This document shows, in pieces, positions 33,108 through 43,672 of a DNA stretch of 64,000 nt. This stretch comes from Prorocentrum cordatum (Eukaryota > Sar > Dinophyceae > Prorocentrales > Prorocentraceae). The notes under the pieces were generated by a model that saw nothing but the letters and a program-made list of their open reading frames with translations, ran no database searches and was not told where the DNA came from. The stretch is taken from NCBI GenBank assembly GCA_963575745.1, contig CAUYUJ010000658.1:405001-469000 (forward strand), in the 5' to 3' direction. Made by a program: the position numbers and the translations under genes. Position 1 is the first letter of the stretch; each line of letters begins with the position of its first letter.

Positions 33108-33569
33108 TCACACCCTGCCGGCAAGACTCGCAACAAATGTGTCGTATGTAGTCGTCACACCGCTGCGCATAAGTACACCCTCCCAGATCTCGCGGTCCAC
33201 TGTCCACCCCGTATTGATACGAAAGGATGCCAGTTCCACGGGTCGATGCTGAGGATCCTGCGGCTTGGTCCACATTGTGCTCCGTCCGTTGGGTCCCGAT
33301 CCTGTCTCCCCCCTGATCTCCATGGCCTCACTGTTGGTACACTCGCGGTATGTCCCATAGAAGCGTCCCACAGCCCCGATATGATCACGTTTCCATGGTG
33401 GAGCTTCTATACGTACGCGGACCCGACTGGGTCGTTGTAACATGCCCTGGAACATGCTGTCATAATCTGGAGGTGACCTCGAAACCTGAGCCGCATTCCT
33501 CTGGGGATTCGGAGTTAAAGCATCATCAAAAGCACGCTTCACGTTGTATATATCATCAAAATCAACCTG
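33108..33569 (-). pseudogene. LINE B ORF1 C-terminal fragment
   Basis: C-terminal part of the ORF1 protein with EAPPWKRDH (conserved in the other ORF1s) and a terminal AGRV. It stops with TGA at 33108-33110, followed in the same frame by CGG TGC and on to the endonuclease. The N-terminal coiled-coil part is missing because LINE C interrupts at 33569-33570. Confidence 0.8.
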
Positions 33570-35090
33570 TTTTTTTTTGCGTCTTTGCTGGGACCGTCTT
33601 GGCCACTGAGGCCAGGTCCAACAAAGTCTCAGGCAAAACAGAGCCTCTTATTCATCACGCAAGCAGTCAGCTCTTATACCACACAGCGAAGCTGAAGGAA
33701 TAAAGTGAATCACATGCCGCAATGACACCATCAAACGCAAAGTACACACAGATAATCGAGGAAGTCAGTGAGCAGCGAAGCTGCAGGAATATACAAGACA
33801 CGGAAAAGAAGAAACACTGTGTGTCAAATCACTGCGAATGATCAAAGAAGGTCTGCACAACCTGTGGGAGCACCTCGCATATGCGCTCCGCCGCCGATAG
33901 TTCCGTATATGTAACAGTGGCGCTCGGTGGTAGACACCAAGCCGCAAGATACACATCCTTGAAAATGATGTCGGTCCGCGAGAAGATATACTTGTTTCGC
34001 AGACCAATCTGTATCCATGCACCACAGGCACTTCCGCGGCTACAAACTCCCCCATCAAAGCCGGCTTTGATAAGGCAAGGAATATAACACTGAGATTCAA
34101 AGTCGTTGAGGTAAACGAAATCGGCGTACACATGGCCCTGACGGGCCTGATGGGTCAGTAAGTCAGCTTTCTGGTTCCATTCCCGAAACGAATGAGAGAA
34201 GAAGTCACGGCCGGCCTCTGGAGGCCTCACCAAGTAAGTTTCCTGCATTTCGTCCAACTTATTAATCAGAGTATCCACCCTTTTCTGATATACCTGAGCT
34301 AATACTTTCCATTTCCCGCAGAGCCAGTTAATAACAAGCAGTGAGTCCCCTTGGATGTCCAGTGGTATCCCATCTGTATCGAGGTCCCACTGTGTACAAC
34401 GCATATTATGCAACGCAATACGTTTGCTGAGGCGATCCCTATATGCTGGTGTATCCTCCCGATCCTGACCGATATGAACCCCTCCATCCTCATCCAAGTT
34501 CAAGAATACAGGCACCCCTGAGGACGCCAACCCTTTACACTTCTTTTGGAAGTACTTCAACATAGTACTAGAACAAACATTAGTAGCGAAATCCATGAAA
34601 TGCTCAAAACTTCCAGCAAAGAACTCCCACCAGGATAAACCGTAAAACGATTCCAATGAATAATACCACGGACGGAGTCCGACGCTCTCCTGTCCCCCCC
34701 GATGCCTTTTCATAGAGCTGGCCTCCTTCCAGTTTCCCCAACATCTGAGAGCCTCACTTGAATCCGTCCTCATTCTATCCCACAGTCGGCCAAACGCCAG
34801 ACATGAGAAACGAGAATCTCTCCAAGCTCTCATCGAGTTCGCCTCCAACTCCCCCCGATCTGTGATCAGCCTGCGTGCAAAGTCCTGGATGTCAGTTGCC
34901 CACATCCAATGCACTCTGAGAAACTTCTGTACAATGCCCACAAAGTGAGCATCATGAAATTTCTGTCTCGCACGTTCATACCTCCTCGTATTCCATTCCT
35001 GGTAACTTTCCCCCTCCCTCCGTATACAGCGAGACATTACAGACAGGCACTTGCCCTCAAAGATATGAAGGGCGCTCAATGAACCTGGTT
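33570..35090 (-). mobile_element. LINE C: 5'-truncated LINE nested in LINE B
   Basis: Begins with nine T after ATCAACCTG inside LINE B ORF1. Its 3' UTR (about 33579-33828) contains CTCTTATTCATCA. It retains only the region downstream of the RT palm plus RNase H. The 5' side ends next to fragment F2 at 35091, so truncation or a later insertion removed EN and RT. Confidence 0.85.
33829..35079 (-). pseudogene. LINE C C-terminal region with permuted RNase H
   Basis: 416 residues. The first part aligns with the RT thumb/connection regions of LINEs A, D and E (FEGKCL, RRYERARQKF, and a W(W)EFF segment). RNase H follows in permuted order: QGDSLLVINWL (near 34345), HSFREWNQKADLLTH (near 34170-34200), AGFDGGV (near 34048), then YTELSAAE (near 33899). 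The frame is open throughout, but the copy lacks EN and the RT active site. Confidence 0.85.
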
Positions 35091-35244
35091 TTTTGAGTTT
35101 GAGTTTGAGTCAGGGCGCGGACAGCTGTGACAGCTGAGCCCTAAGACTCCCAAACGGAGCACAGGGTAGCTGGAGAGGGCAACTCTTATCATCACACTGC
35201 CGAGCCACTGAGGCATAGGCAACGGAATAGGATGCAGGAACAAG
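35091..35244 (-). mobile_element. Short LINE 3' fragment F2
   Basis: 154 bp starting after TGAACCTGG with TTTTTTGAGTTTGAGTTTGAG, nearly identical to 26466-26614 but with more GAGTTT units. It ends abruptly after GCAGGAACAAG, against satellite sequence starting AGCTCTTTTC. The near-identity implies both copies are young or recently homogenised. Confidence 0.85.
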
Positions 35245-36853
35245 AGCTCTTTTCTTGCACGGCGATCGTCAGAATAGAGAGCAAGCTTCTGGAGCGAGGA
35301 ACAAAGAACTCGAAAAATCACGTTTTTCTGTTTTCATTCAACGTCGGTTCCCCAAGTGTTTTGATAGTAATACTGCACCTACAGACCTGAAAATGTTACT
35401 GGCAGGCGCGGCATAACCCACTGAAGGTGGGGAAAATACCAATTCTTAAAACGATTTTTGAAATTTTACACAAAGACCGAAAAAACAACCCCAAGTCGTC
35501 ACATTGTCTCTTAAGGTCGGGTTCGCTAACTAGCTCCACCCTGCGCCCGAATTCCTCTAAGCTCATCTTGCCGAAGAGCTCTACGAGGTATTACTCTTAA
35601 GCGTCCAGCAATAACGTGATAAGGGAAGCTCTACGAGTTATTCCTCTAGCCCATCGACTGGGCGCCGGCGGTAAACCGTCAACCTTTCTTACCGCCGGGG
35701 GACTCGTAGAGCTTCCTGACAACATATAATCTCGAAAGAAATTCCACAGAAAAAATAATTGTTCAGCGCAGGCAATTTCAGACCTCTCGGATGCAAGCCG
35801 AACGCCCCAGATGCTTCTAGATTGTCTTCTGTACGAGCTCTGTACCTCTCCTACAGCCAGAGTTACGTGCGTAAATCGACAGCATCTCTCAAGATGACAC
35901 GAACAATACAAATAGTTTGGCAACCTAGTTCAAGTATTAGACCGAGTTCAGATCTCTGCATACGACAGGCGGACGCGTCTGATGTCTCTGACTCGACCCC
36001 AGTGATTACCAGCACTGCAGCCCTTGTGCTGCCGAGTTAAGTGCAGGAAACCAACAGCACCTCTCAGGATGACTCGAACAATACGAATAGTTTCGCGGAC
36101 CTAGTTTGGGCCACAGACCGAGTTCGGAGCTCTAGATTCCGCAGGCGAACGCGCCTGATGTCTCCGAATCGATTTCTGTGATTACCAGCCATGCAGCCCC
36201 CCTACAGCCCGAGTTAAGTGCAGAGAATCGACAGCATCTCGCAAGCGACTCGAACAATACTAATAGTTTCGCAATTCTAGATCGGGCAGCAGAACGAGTT
36301 CAGAGTTCTGGATTCAACAGACAACGGGCACTGATATTCGGAATCGGATTCTGTACGTATCAGCTACGTAGCTGTCCTGCAGCTCGAGTTAAGTACAGAA
36401 AACCGAGAGCGTCTCTCAAGATGACTCGAATAATACGAATAGGTTTGCGGACCTAGCTCGGCCAGCAGACCGTGTTCAGACCTCTGGGTTCAACAGGCGA
36501 ACGCGCCTGATCATTCTGCATCGATTAGCTGTGCTAACCAGCTCTGTAGCTGTCCTCAAGCTCGAGTTATCTTGATAAAACCGACAGCGCGTATCAAGAT
36601 GACTCGAAACGGTCGATCCCGCCTGCCTGCTTTTTGACAGTAAAAGGTACCCGATCGAGCTGAGATCAAGATGGCGAGCGGGAATAAGATCGAATATCAT
36701 GGGAAAAAATACTAGAGCTCTAACGAATTGTTGAATTCCGAGAACAAAATTTTCAACCGACCAAAAGTCACCAAAAGGTCCGTCGAGATTTTTCTTGCCA
36801 ACTAGCTCTCCAGCGCCCCGGAACTGGGCGCCGGCGGTAAACCGTCAACCTGG
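35245..36853. repeat. Composite satellite block R4
   Basis: Same organisation as blocks R1-R3: hairpin site (35626-35714), about four 175-bp monomers (about 35730-36600) with CGAGTTAAG landmarks, the CAAGATGGCGAGCGGGAATAAG segment, then the left half of a target site (GGCGGTAA at 36833-36840), where LINE D is inserted. No genes. Confidence 0.88.
35626..35714. repeat. Two-level inverted repeat, empty LINE target site 4
   Basis: Outer arms AAGCTCTACGAG (35626-35637) and CTCGTAGAGCTT (35703-35714) are perfect. Inner arms GGCGGTAA (35667-35674) and TTACCGCC (35689-35696) are perfect. Relative to site 1 both the outer arm ends and the inner arm ends have changed in a pairing-preserving way. Confidence 0.9.
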
Positions 36854-37048
36854 TTTTTTGCGGACTTTGCGGTCGACTGTGCAGGCTTTCCAGCCTAGTC
36901 GGAAGCAAGAAGCGGGCGCATCGGGAGTAGGCGGAAGCCTCACCGATCCAAACGATCAGAGGCGAAAGCCAACTCTTATTAGGAGGATGAGAGGTCAAGC
37001 ACACACACACGACAAACGAAGGCATGGCGTGAGTGAGCACAATCAAAA

Positions 37049-37414
37049 TCACATCATATCCTGTCCGAAATACGCTTGTACAACCCGCGGCAAGATCATA
37101 ATCGTATGCTCAACGGCCGAGACCTCGGCATCAGTCACTGTTGAAGTTGGATCAATCGAGAGTGCCGCACTGTACACCTCCGTCCAAATAATCTCATGGC
37201 TGAGTGGCTGCCTTGAGAGCCTCGATACCCGTCCAACATCTATCCAGCACCCGACTCCCACGCCGTCGCAAGAGACACCACCATCGAATCCAGCTCTGAT
37301 GGCACAAACGCGAAACACCTGTTGTAACTGAGGGGCGTGAAGCACTATCCTATCTCGAATCACTGGTGGCCCGACACGGGCCGTGTGACGAGTACATCTG
37401 CACGCGTGTTCCAT
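37049..37414 (-). pseudogene. LINE D RNase H second half (FDGG and Glu helix)
   Basis: Carries AGFDGGV (near 37269) and TDAEVSAVE (near 37120), the strand-1 and helix-A motifs of RNase H, located after the GDS/AD half. It is in a different frame from the preceding segment, separated by a frame shift at about 37360-37414. Confidence 0.82.
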
Positions 37415-39402
37415 TCCCTATATGTGTGGTCTACAATTTCCCTCCCATGACAGGCAGACCTAATTCCATACCTTTGACACATGTTGTCAAGTTGGCTTAT
37501 CATTCTGTTGATCCTATCCTGATAAGTACGATTAAGCACCCTCCAGACACCCTGCAGCCAAGACACCACCAGAAGACTGTCCCCAGAAATGTACACAGGG
37601 ATCCCAAATGAGTCGAGGTCGTACTCAACCTCCTTCATATTTTGTAACGCAATACGTTTGGCCAGTTTGTCGTTGAAAGCCGCAGTGCCCTCTTGGGCCC
37701 CATAGGTGTGTAGGTCGTTTTGTGCGATGGTAAGTACCTCCTGCAGGGCCCCACCTGTTGTACCGTACCCTTTTCTTTTCTGAAAATAACTCAGCATCGT
37801 CCGTGTACACATGCGTTCGCAGAACTGAACATACGCAGCATCTGTCGGCACAAAGGACTCCCACCATTTGAGTCCGTAGAATTCGCAGAAAGAGAATAGC
37901 CAGCATCTCTGGCCAACAGCTCGACCTGAACTAACGTGTCTCCTTTTTAGCTGCGAAGCCTCCTGGAAGTGAAACATACCCCGCAGGCACTCAGACGCAT
38001 CCGTCCTGAGTCTGTCCCACAGTGGGCCATACGCAACCGTAGTCATGTGGTGATCTCTCCACGTACGTTGCGTCAAATATATTTCCTCATGAGAAGCAGT
38101 ACACAACATAGAAATGAAATCAGCAGCATCATTAGCGGAGTTCCACACCATACGAAGAAATCGCTGCACCAAACTCGCAAATCCATAAGATCGAAATTGC
38201 TCTCTGGCCTCGTGGTACCGTCGTCGGTTCCAGTCCGCCATAGTCTCCTCCTCTCTCCTCGGCCGTCGAAACATACGGCACAAACACCATCCCTCGAAGG
38301 CATTGAGCATGTGTAGCGAGGACGTATCAGCAGTACATGTCTCTAGACAATACAACGCCAGACTCTGCACCTTGTCTTGATAACGACAAAACTTATCACG
38401 AACAGCTACCGCTCTGTTACGAAAGAAATCCGACTGTCCAATGAAACAAGCACGAGCCTCCTTGATGCGATATTCCACATCAGGATGAGCGGGCACTAAG
38501 TAGGTGGAGAAAATCTCATGACCCAATACTTTCATTCTGCACACACGTCGAAGTCTAAAGTCCTGATATCTCGAGCAAGCAGGTATACACAAATCCTCGC
38601 TGGTAAGTATATGTCCGTCACCGTCCACTTTCGCATTTTCCCCACACGTCATGTACAACAGGCTGCTATCCTTCCATCTCATCCCCCAGTCATGTAGTGG
38701 TAGTGTTAGATCGTGCATCATCTGAGCCAACACAGTTGAGGAGGCAGAGACAAGGTAGCAGTTGTCCGCCCACACAAAGTGGTTCACTATTGTCCGTCGC
38801 TCATACTCACCACAGACGCCCTCCAGCACATACCCCACTCCTCTACTGTCCCAATCCCGAAATATAGGTCCCCACATGGCACATATGATAAGATTAAAGA
38901 GAAGAGGCCCCTCAGGGCCGCCCGTCCGTATGCAGACGTCCCAGTTGATGTCGTGAATGGCCATACCCTCGACAACTAACGACCCCGTAGTGCAAACCAG
39001 CGGTGATAGCAAAGCATACTGGAGATAGGCAGGAATATTGGCATGGCACATAGCTCGCTTGGCGTTTTGAAGGCTGCAGTGGTCGAACGCTTGTTTGATA
39101 TCAGCGTTAGCGATATGGACCGTCTGATCCTTTCCCCAGATGCCCCCATGTTGAGCCAGAGCCTTGAGGGCCCCCACAATTTCCACCGTCTTACGTCCCT
39201 CCTGGAAGCCGTAGATGCCCAGGGGTCCCATGAGGCCAGCCCGAGACACAAATTGTTCGACCAAGATCACCACACAAGCAGAATACCAACGGCTGAGACT
39301 GTTTTGCAGACAGAGGTACCGTGCATCTGTCAGCGATGTCAAGCTCGGCAGCTTGGGCATGATACTGCGGATACTGCCGTGCCAAGCGAAATATCTCATC
39401 AA
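37360..39402 (-). pseudogene. LINE D reverse transcriptase and RNase H first half
   Basis: RT with ADIKQAFD (motif A), RTGGPEGPLLFN (motif B), WADN at 38761-38772 (motif C) and WKDSSL. The connection region and then SGDSLLVVSWL (near 37577) and HTYREWNTRADVL complete the first half of the permuted RNase H. EN and the RT N-terminus are in other frames, so the copy has at least three frame shifts and is dead. Confidence 0.87.
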
Positions 39403-40030
39403 ACATCCGAGCTACGCCACGCAAAGTCGCCCACGGCAACGCCTTGAGTATTTCACAAGGCAGCCTGTCGGGGCCGGTGGCACGCCTGGACTTAAGACGT
39501 GACCGTGCCTGGCATACCACCGCCATTGTCAGTCCCTCAGTGCAGTACCCGTCACATAGGTTCTGTTGTGCATCCCTCCTCAACTCCTCCAACATCGCCA
39601 TATCCCGTCCTCTGACCTCCTCCGAAGTATACCTCTGTCTGGTATGTGCTCTGATCTCCTCCACCCACTCCTCCCTGTCCTCACCGTCCCTGCACAATGA
39701 GGTGCTTGATACCATGACGCTCTTTGCGCCTGGAGGCAGGAGAGGTCCACGCGGCCAACGCCGCACGATACTCCCTCCGCAGTCCGTTGGCACGTCTGCG
39801 CAAGCTGGGCACGTCCACTGACGCTGGCAAAAGCTTCCGTCGCAAAATCTCCTGGCAGGCCGTGAGCCCTGCAGGCCTAATTGGCGGTAGTCCCCGTCCC
39901 GTGGTGGCAGTCGTGAATTTGATTTCCTCCTGCTCAGTACAGGCCCGAATAGTGGTCGACACAAGGTCCCCTGGAGAACAAGTAGTATTGGCATCTCCCA
40001 AGACCCGATCGATTTCCTTTCGCGCCACAT
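39191..40030 (-). pseudogene. LINE D linker and RT N-terminal region, shifted frame
   Basis: Contains CQARSRLKSRRATGPDRLP and EILKALPWATLR, the RT N-terminal segment equivalent to regions of LINEs A, B and E. It provides the Trp aligned with the internal TGA of LINE B. It overlaps both the EN frame and the RT frame, marking two indels. Confidence 0.75.
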
Positions 40031-40980
40031 TGAGGTCCCCCCAATTCACCGTCTTATAACCCACCAAACTCTTTTCACGAGCTGCCGTCGGGATACTACG
40101 TTTGACCAGCTCAGCGCCTGTGTCACTAAAAGTCCCCTGAAGCAGGCCATGGTCGCTGAGACGACTACGATTTGTCCTCCCCCCATTACTCATGATCGTT
40201 TCGACCGTCATCTCATCGATCACCCACGTCCTGGGAACAAAAATGTAATCAAGAACCTTCTTACACGTCCCCCACCGAGATACTCCGTAGCTCTCCCATG
40301 TGTGTAGTCGTCGTGGCAAGAACGAATTGGCAGCCTTCATCCCCAGGCGCCCTAGAAAGCATAGAACACGCTCGCGCAACTGTTGTCGTACGTCCCTCCT
40401 CACCCGCTGTGCACCTCCCTCCTCGCAAGTCCTCCTCTCCTCCTTGGTAGCACTTCCCACCGCCTCATAGACAGTCCCAGTGCGTGAGCACTGCAGCTGA
40501 GTTGATGGGGATAGCTCAACGTTGGCATCGAGCAGCACAGAGACAGTCGCCCCCTTCCAGCGGCTGCGCAGAGTGAGAATGACTGACTCGAGCGTGTCCA
40601 ACACCACGCACTGCACATCTACGGCGTTCTCGACGCCGGGGTCGGGAAGATACGCAGAGGCAACTATCACAGGGGCACTTCCACTACCAAAGACCACCAC
40701 ACAGAACCGTTCATATTGACATATTGATTCACGCACACATGTACTCCACTCTTTGTTTAATAATAACCCACACTTACCGTCACAACTCACACGATATGAT
40801 AGACCACACCGTCTGAAATATGCATCGAATTTGCCTCCAAAAAGATTCTGGCATTCCTGAACACCCCAGATGCAATCTCGCATTGAAAGGCACCTCAGAA
40901 TATCATTCCCCTTGAAATTGGCCGACCCCGCCCGATTGAGGTTCCAGCTACCCAGTCGGATCCCCTTGAACGGTATTCGG
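39681..40980 (-). pseudogene. LINE D APE endonuclease
   Basis: Endonuclease with GSWNL (near 40944), WGVQECQN, LLDANVELSPS and LSDHGL. The frame is open upstream to the TGA at 40992-40994, about 16 codons before SWN. It continues to 39681 in the linker region. Asp, Asn, Glu and His motifs are all present, so EN itself looks intact. Confidence 0.82.
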
Positions 40981-40991
40981 CGTCGTCGTCG

Positions 40992-40994
40992 TCA
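40992..40994 (-). other. TGA at the ORF1/ORF2 junction of LINE D
   Basis: In the endonuclease frame the sequence reads NRRV-TGA-CGA, closely like AGRV-TGA-CGG of LINE B. The current ORF1 frame ends slightly earlier at TAA (41035-41037) in another phase, so a one-base indel near 41040 would explain loss of an ancestral ORF1-TGA-ORF2 arrangement. Confidence 0.6.
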
Positions 40995-41034
40995 CACCCT
41001 CCTGTTGACTTCCGTCTCGATATCAGCCTTCGTC

Positions 41035-42450
41035 TTAGTTAGTAAACGCAGGTATGAGTTGATGCAACCTGTCGACAGTCTCACTCGATACCTCCCATGT
41101 CGCCCGCGTCGTGGTAAACTCGGCCAGAAGCATTGGCCTCGGAGCGGCCGTCGTGGGCACTGTCCATATAGTCGATTTGGGCGGTCCCATTTCCCCTCGC
41201 ACAGCAATAACCTCAATACCAATCTGTGTACACATGCTCCGAATAGTGCCGCAGAATCCCCCCACCGCCTTAACGTGGTCCCTCTTCCACTCGGGGCACT
41301 CGACACTGACTTTGATCGACTCAGGGTTGATTACCTGCTTCATATTCTCAATGAGGCACTGTGGTGCAGCGATCTGGATTCCTGGAGGAGGCGCGGGGCG
41401 TTTAGCAGGGGGTACCGTCACAAGGTCGATGCACCGTTTGACCCTCCAAATAATATCCCTGTCGGTCCCTGGCTTGAATTTGATTTTGGCCGATCCGAAC
41501 ACGCAACGGCCAGCGTTAATGCGCTCCGCACCGTCAACACACACGTGCACACGATCATCCTCCGAAAGACAATGATTTGTAATGTTATCTATGAGCACCT
41601 TCACATCCTCCCACATGAGCATCTCCTGAGACCTCCTATCCCTGTCACTCCAGTTGGTGACCCATCCCTTGAGTTCGACATACGTTGGAGAGAAGTAGGT
41701 GGTTCCAGGAGCCTGGTATCTTCCCGTCCTGGTATTATCAGGCCTCGTCGAAGCGTCACTGGCAACTGAGCCCGCACGAACCTGTCCCTGGAGTCCCTGG
41801 ACGATCGTCTCGAGTCGATTATGTTTAGTCTCAAGCCCCTGAACGCTCGTCTCCAGATTAGAAATCGTAACACCCTGCTTCTGGACCTGGGCCTGAACGT
41901 TGTCGATTTTGGCCCCCTGAACTCCTATGGCATCCTGGATCCTTTCCGTGTTATCATCAATCTTGCGCATCATCTGCAATAGTAAACTCTGCATACCATC
42001 CTTCCCCTCCAAGGCGGCCTTCCTTTCAGCAAGAACCTCCTCACGATTACGCTTCACAGGGGGGGCGCCGCCATCCACCGTCATGTTATATGCATGCTCA
42101 GGCATTGTGTCAATACACTGAGATCCGTATCCCCACGAGTGCAAACACTGTCGTGTCACCGTCCGTTCACAGAGAGGTACAACAGATTCACTATCTGGAG
42201 TGGAGTCGGCAGTATTTAATCTTCCGTCCAATGGGTAGTCACCCGGGGTCTTCTCAATATCCTGAAGTTGTCTTTTACGAGAAGCTCTCTCGACAGCAGT
42301 ATCTGGCTTCTGACCGTAATCCTGTGAGTACTGCAAATATGGCACTGTCGGTGATATATCCTCCAGCTGAAACCTTCTCGCGAGAACCGAAAAGTCGTAT
42401 CCGTCCGTCTTCACACACGTACAACAAAAGATAACAAGCGCAGCAAACAA
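41035..42450 (-). CDS. LINE D ORF1, coiled-coil protein
   Basis: Up to 471 residues; a likely start is the ATG at 42105 (MPEHAYN). Basic nuclear-signal-like PVKRNREEV, then a long heptad region (MRKIDDNTERIQDAIG through LETSVQGLETKHNRLETIV), then the shared domain with YVELKGWVTNW and CPEWKRDH. This is the best preserved ORF1 for defining the family. Predicted role: oligomeric RNA-binding particle protein. Confidence 0.78.
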   Translation of the reverse strand: MFAALVIFCCTCVKTDGYDFSVLARRFQLEDISPTVPYLQYSQDYGQKPDTAVERASRKRQLQDIEKTPGDYPLDGRLNTADSTPDSESVVPLCERTVTRQCLHSWGYGSQCIDTMPEHAYNMTVDGGAPPVKRNREEVLAERKAALEGKDGMQSLLLQMMRKIDDNTERIQDAIGVQGAKIDNVQAQVQKQGVTISNLETSVQGLETKHNRLETIVQGLQGQVRAGSVASDASTRPDNTRTGRYQAPGTTYFSPTYVELKGWVTNWSDRDRRSQEMLMWEDVKVLIDNITNHCLSEDDRVHVCVDGAERINAGRCVFGSAKIKFKPGTDRDIIWRVKRCIDLVTVPPAKRPAPPPGIQIAAPQCLIENMKQVINPESIKVSVECPEWKRDHVKAVGGFCGTIRSMCTQIGIEVIAVRGEMGPPKSTIWTVPTTAAPRPMLLAEFTTTRATWEVSSETVDRLHQLIPAFTN

Positions 42451-42610
42451 AGGAAGCAGCCTAGCTGACCTCGAAGATGCCGTACCCGTCGATGGCAGCG
42501 ATGGCCGCCGCGCCGTCTCCCCGCGACGCCGACACCCCCTGAGCCCCAGTGGGATCCTGGAGCCCTGGAGCCGAGATGACCTGGCTACCGCCGGGGACCT
42601 CGTAGAGCTC

Positions 42611-42929
42611 CTAGCTCCGTGTCATAAGTCCACGCGTATCTCTGGAGTGCGCACGGTGAAAATATTTCCAATAATAAAAAGGACACACACCTGTATGAGT
42701 TTTAGCGCGTCTTTCAGCGCGCGAGAGCGATGCTGCCGCGGCAGCGAACATGTATGTAGACATGTACAGATGGACAAGTATGCGAAAAAACGATCGACGT
42801 CAGCAGGCGCGGCAACGCACCGGGCACGAGCGCGCGCACGCACATGCGCGCGCACGCGAATACATACACAATCTCACGCGCGCACGCACTCACAACCACG
42901 CGCGCTCACTCGCGCGCGGGCACCCCCTC
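42611..42929. other. Transition between satellite and AC arrays, no gene
   Basis: AT-rich at first (AAAATATTTCCAATAATAAAAAGG near 42658), then increasingly GC- and CA-rich. No gene, RNA or transposon terminus recognised. Confidence 0.5.
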
Positions 42930-42930
42930 A

Positions 42931-42972
<42 letters not shown>

Positions 42973-43627
42973 AGCACACACACACACACGCACCAAAAAA
43001 ACACACACACACACACGCGCGCGCATACAGACACGAACACAGACACAGACACAGACACACCCGCACGCACACGCACACACACACACACAGACGCGGCCAC
43101 ACACACGCACACACACACACCTGCCTGCCAGACAAACACACACAAACGCAAACATCTACAGATACAGACGGACCGACGCCTTCGCACTCACAAACCGATC
43201 CCCCGCTGCTCAGCGCTCTCGTTCCCCCGCGAAATCCTCGCGCCCCCGCGCACCCCGCCCCCCCCCCCCTTCCCGCCGGCGCTCCGGAGGGGGGAGGCAC
43301 CGCCCCATGTCGGGGCCGGCCCTCCCTCCACTCCAACCACTCCGCCCTCGCGGAGCGCTGAGGGGGGGGGGTGGAGAGGGGGGGGGGGGGCGCGGGCGGC
43401 GCCTGCACCGCGCGCGCACACGCACACAAACGCAGACACACACACACACACACACACACACAGTCACACACACACACACACACGCACGCACACACACACA
43501 CACACACACAAACAAACAAACAAACGCAGGCACAGCCACACACACACACACGCACACACACACACGCGCGCCCACACACACCACCTGCCAGACACGCACA
43601 CGCACACGCACACACGCACACACACAC

Positions 43628-43672
<45 letters not shown>

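Larger units (their letters stand above)
28841..33569 (-). mobile_element. LINE B: non-LTR retrotransposon, 5' side lost
   Basis: The 3' tail is (CAAA)n (plus strand TTTGTTTGTTTGTTTGG) directly after GTCAACCTGG. ORF2 runs in a single frame from 33107 into the tail, interrupted only by two TGA codons. ORF1 is cut at 33569 by the insertion of LINE C. The RNase H frame runs into the tail with essentially no 3' UTR. Confidence 0.88.
36854..42578 (-). mobile_element. LINE D: full-length but frame-shifted LINE in satellite target
   Basis: Flanked by both halves of the target site: left GGCGGTAAACCGTCAACCTGG (ending 36853) and right CTACCGCCGGGGACCTCGTAGAGCTC (to 42610). ACCTGG occurs at both borders (36848-36853 and 42579-42584), a candidate 6-bp target-site duplication. 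The tail is a short A run. Order on the minus strand: ORF1, EN, RT, RNase H, 3' UTR (36860-37048, with AACTCTTATTAGG near 36970). Confidence 0.9.

Noticed and set aside
31539-33110. Reassignment of UGA to Trp as explanation for the LINE TGAs
   Set aside because: One TGA aligns with Trp but another aligns with Arg, LINE A uses TAG at the ORF1/ORF2 junction, and nothing else in the window supports a changed code.
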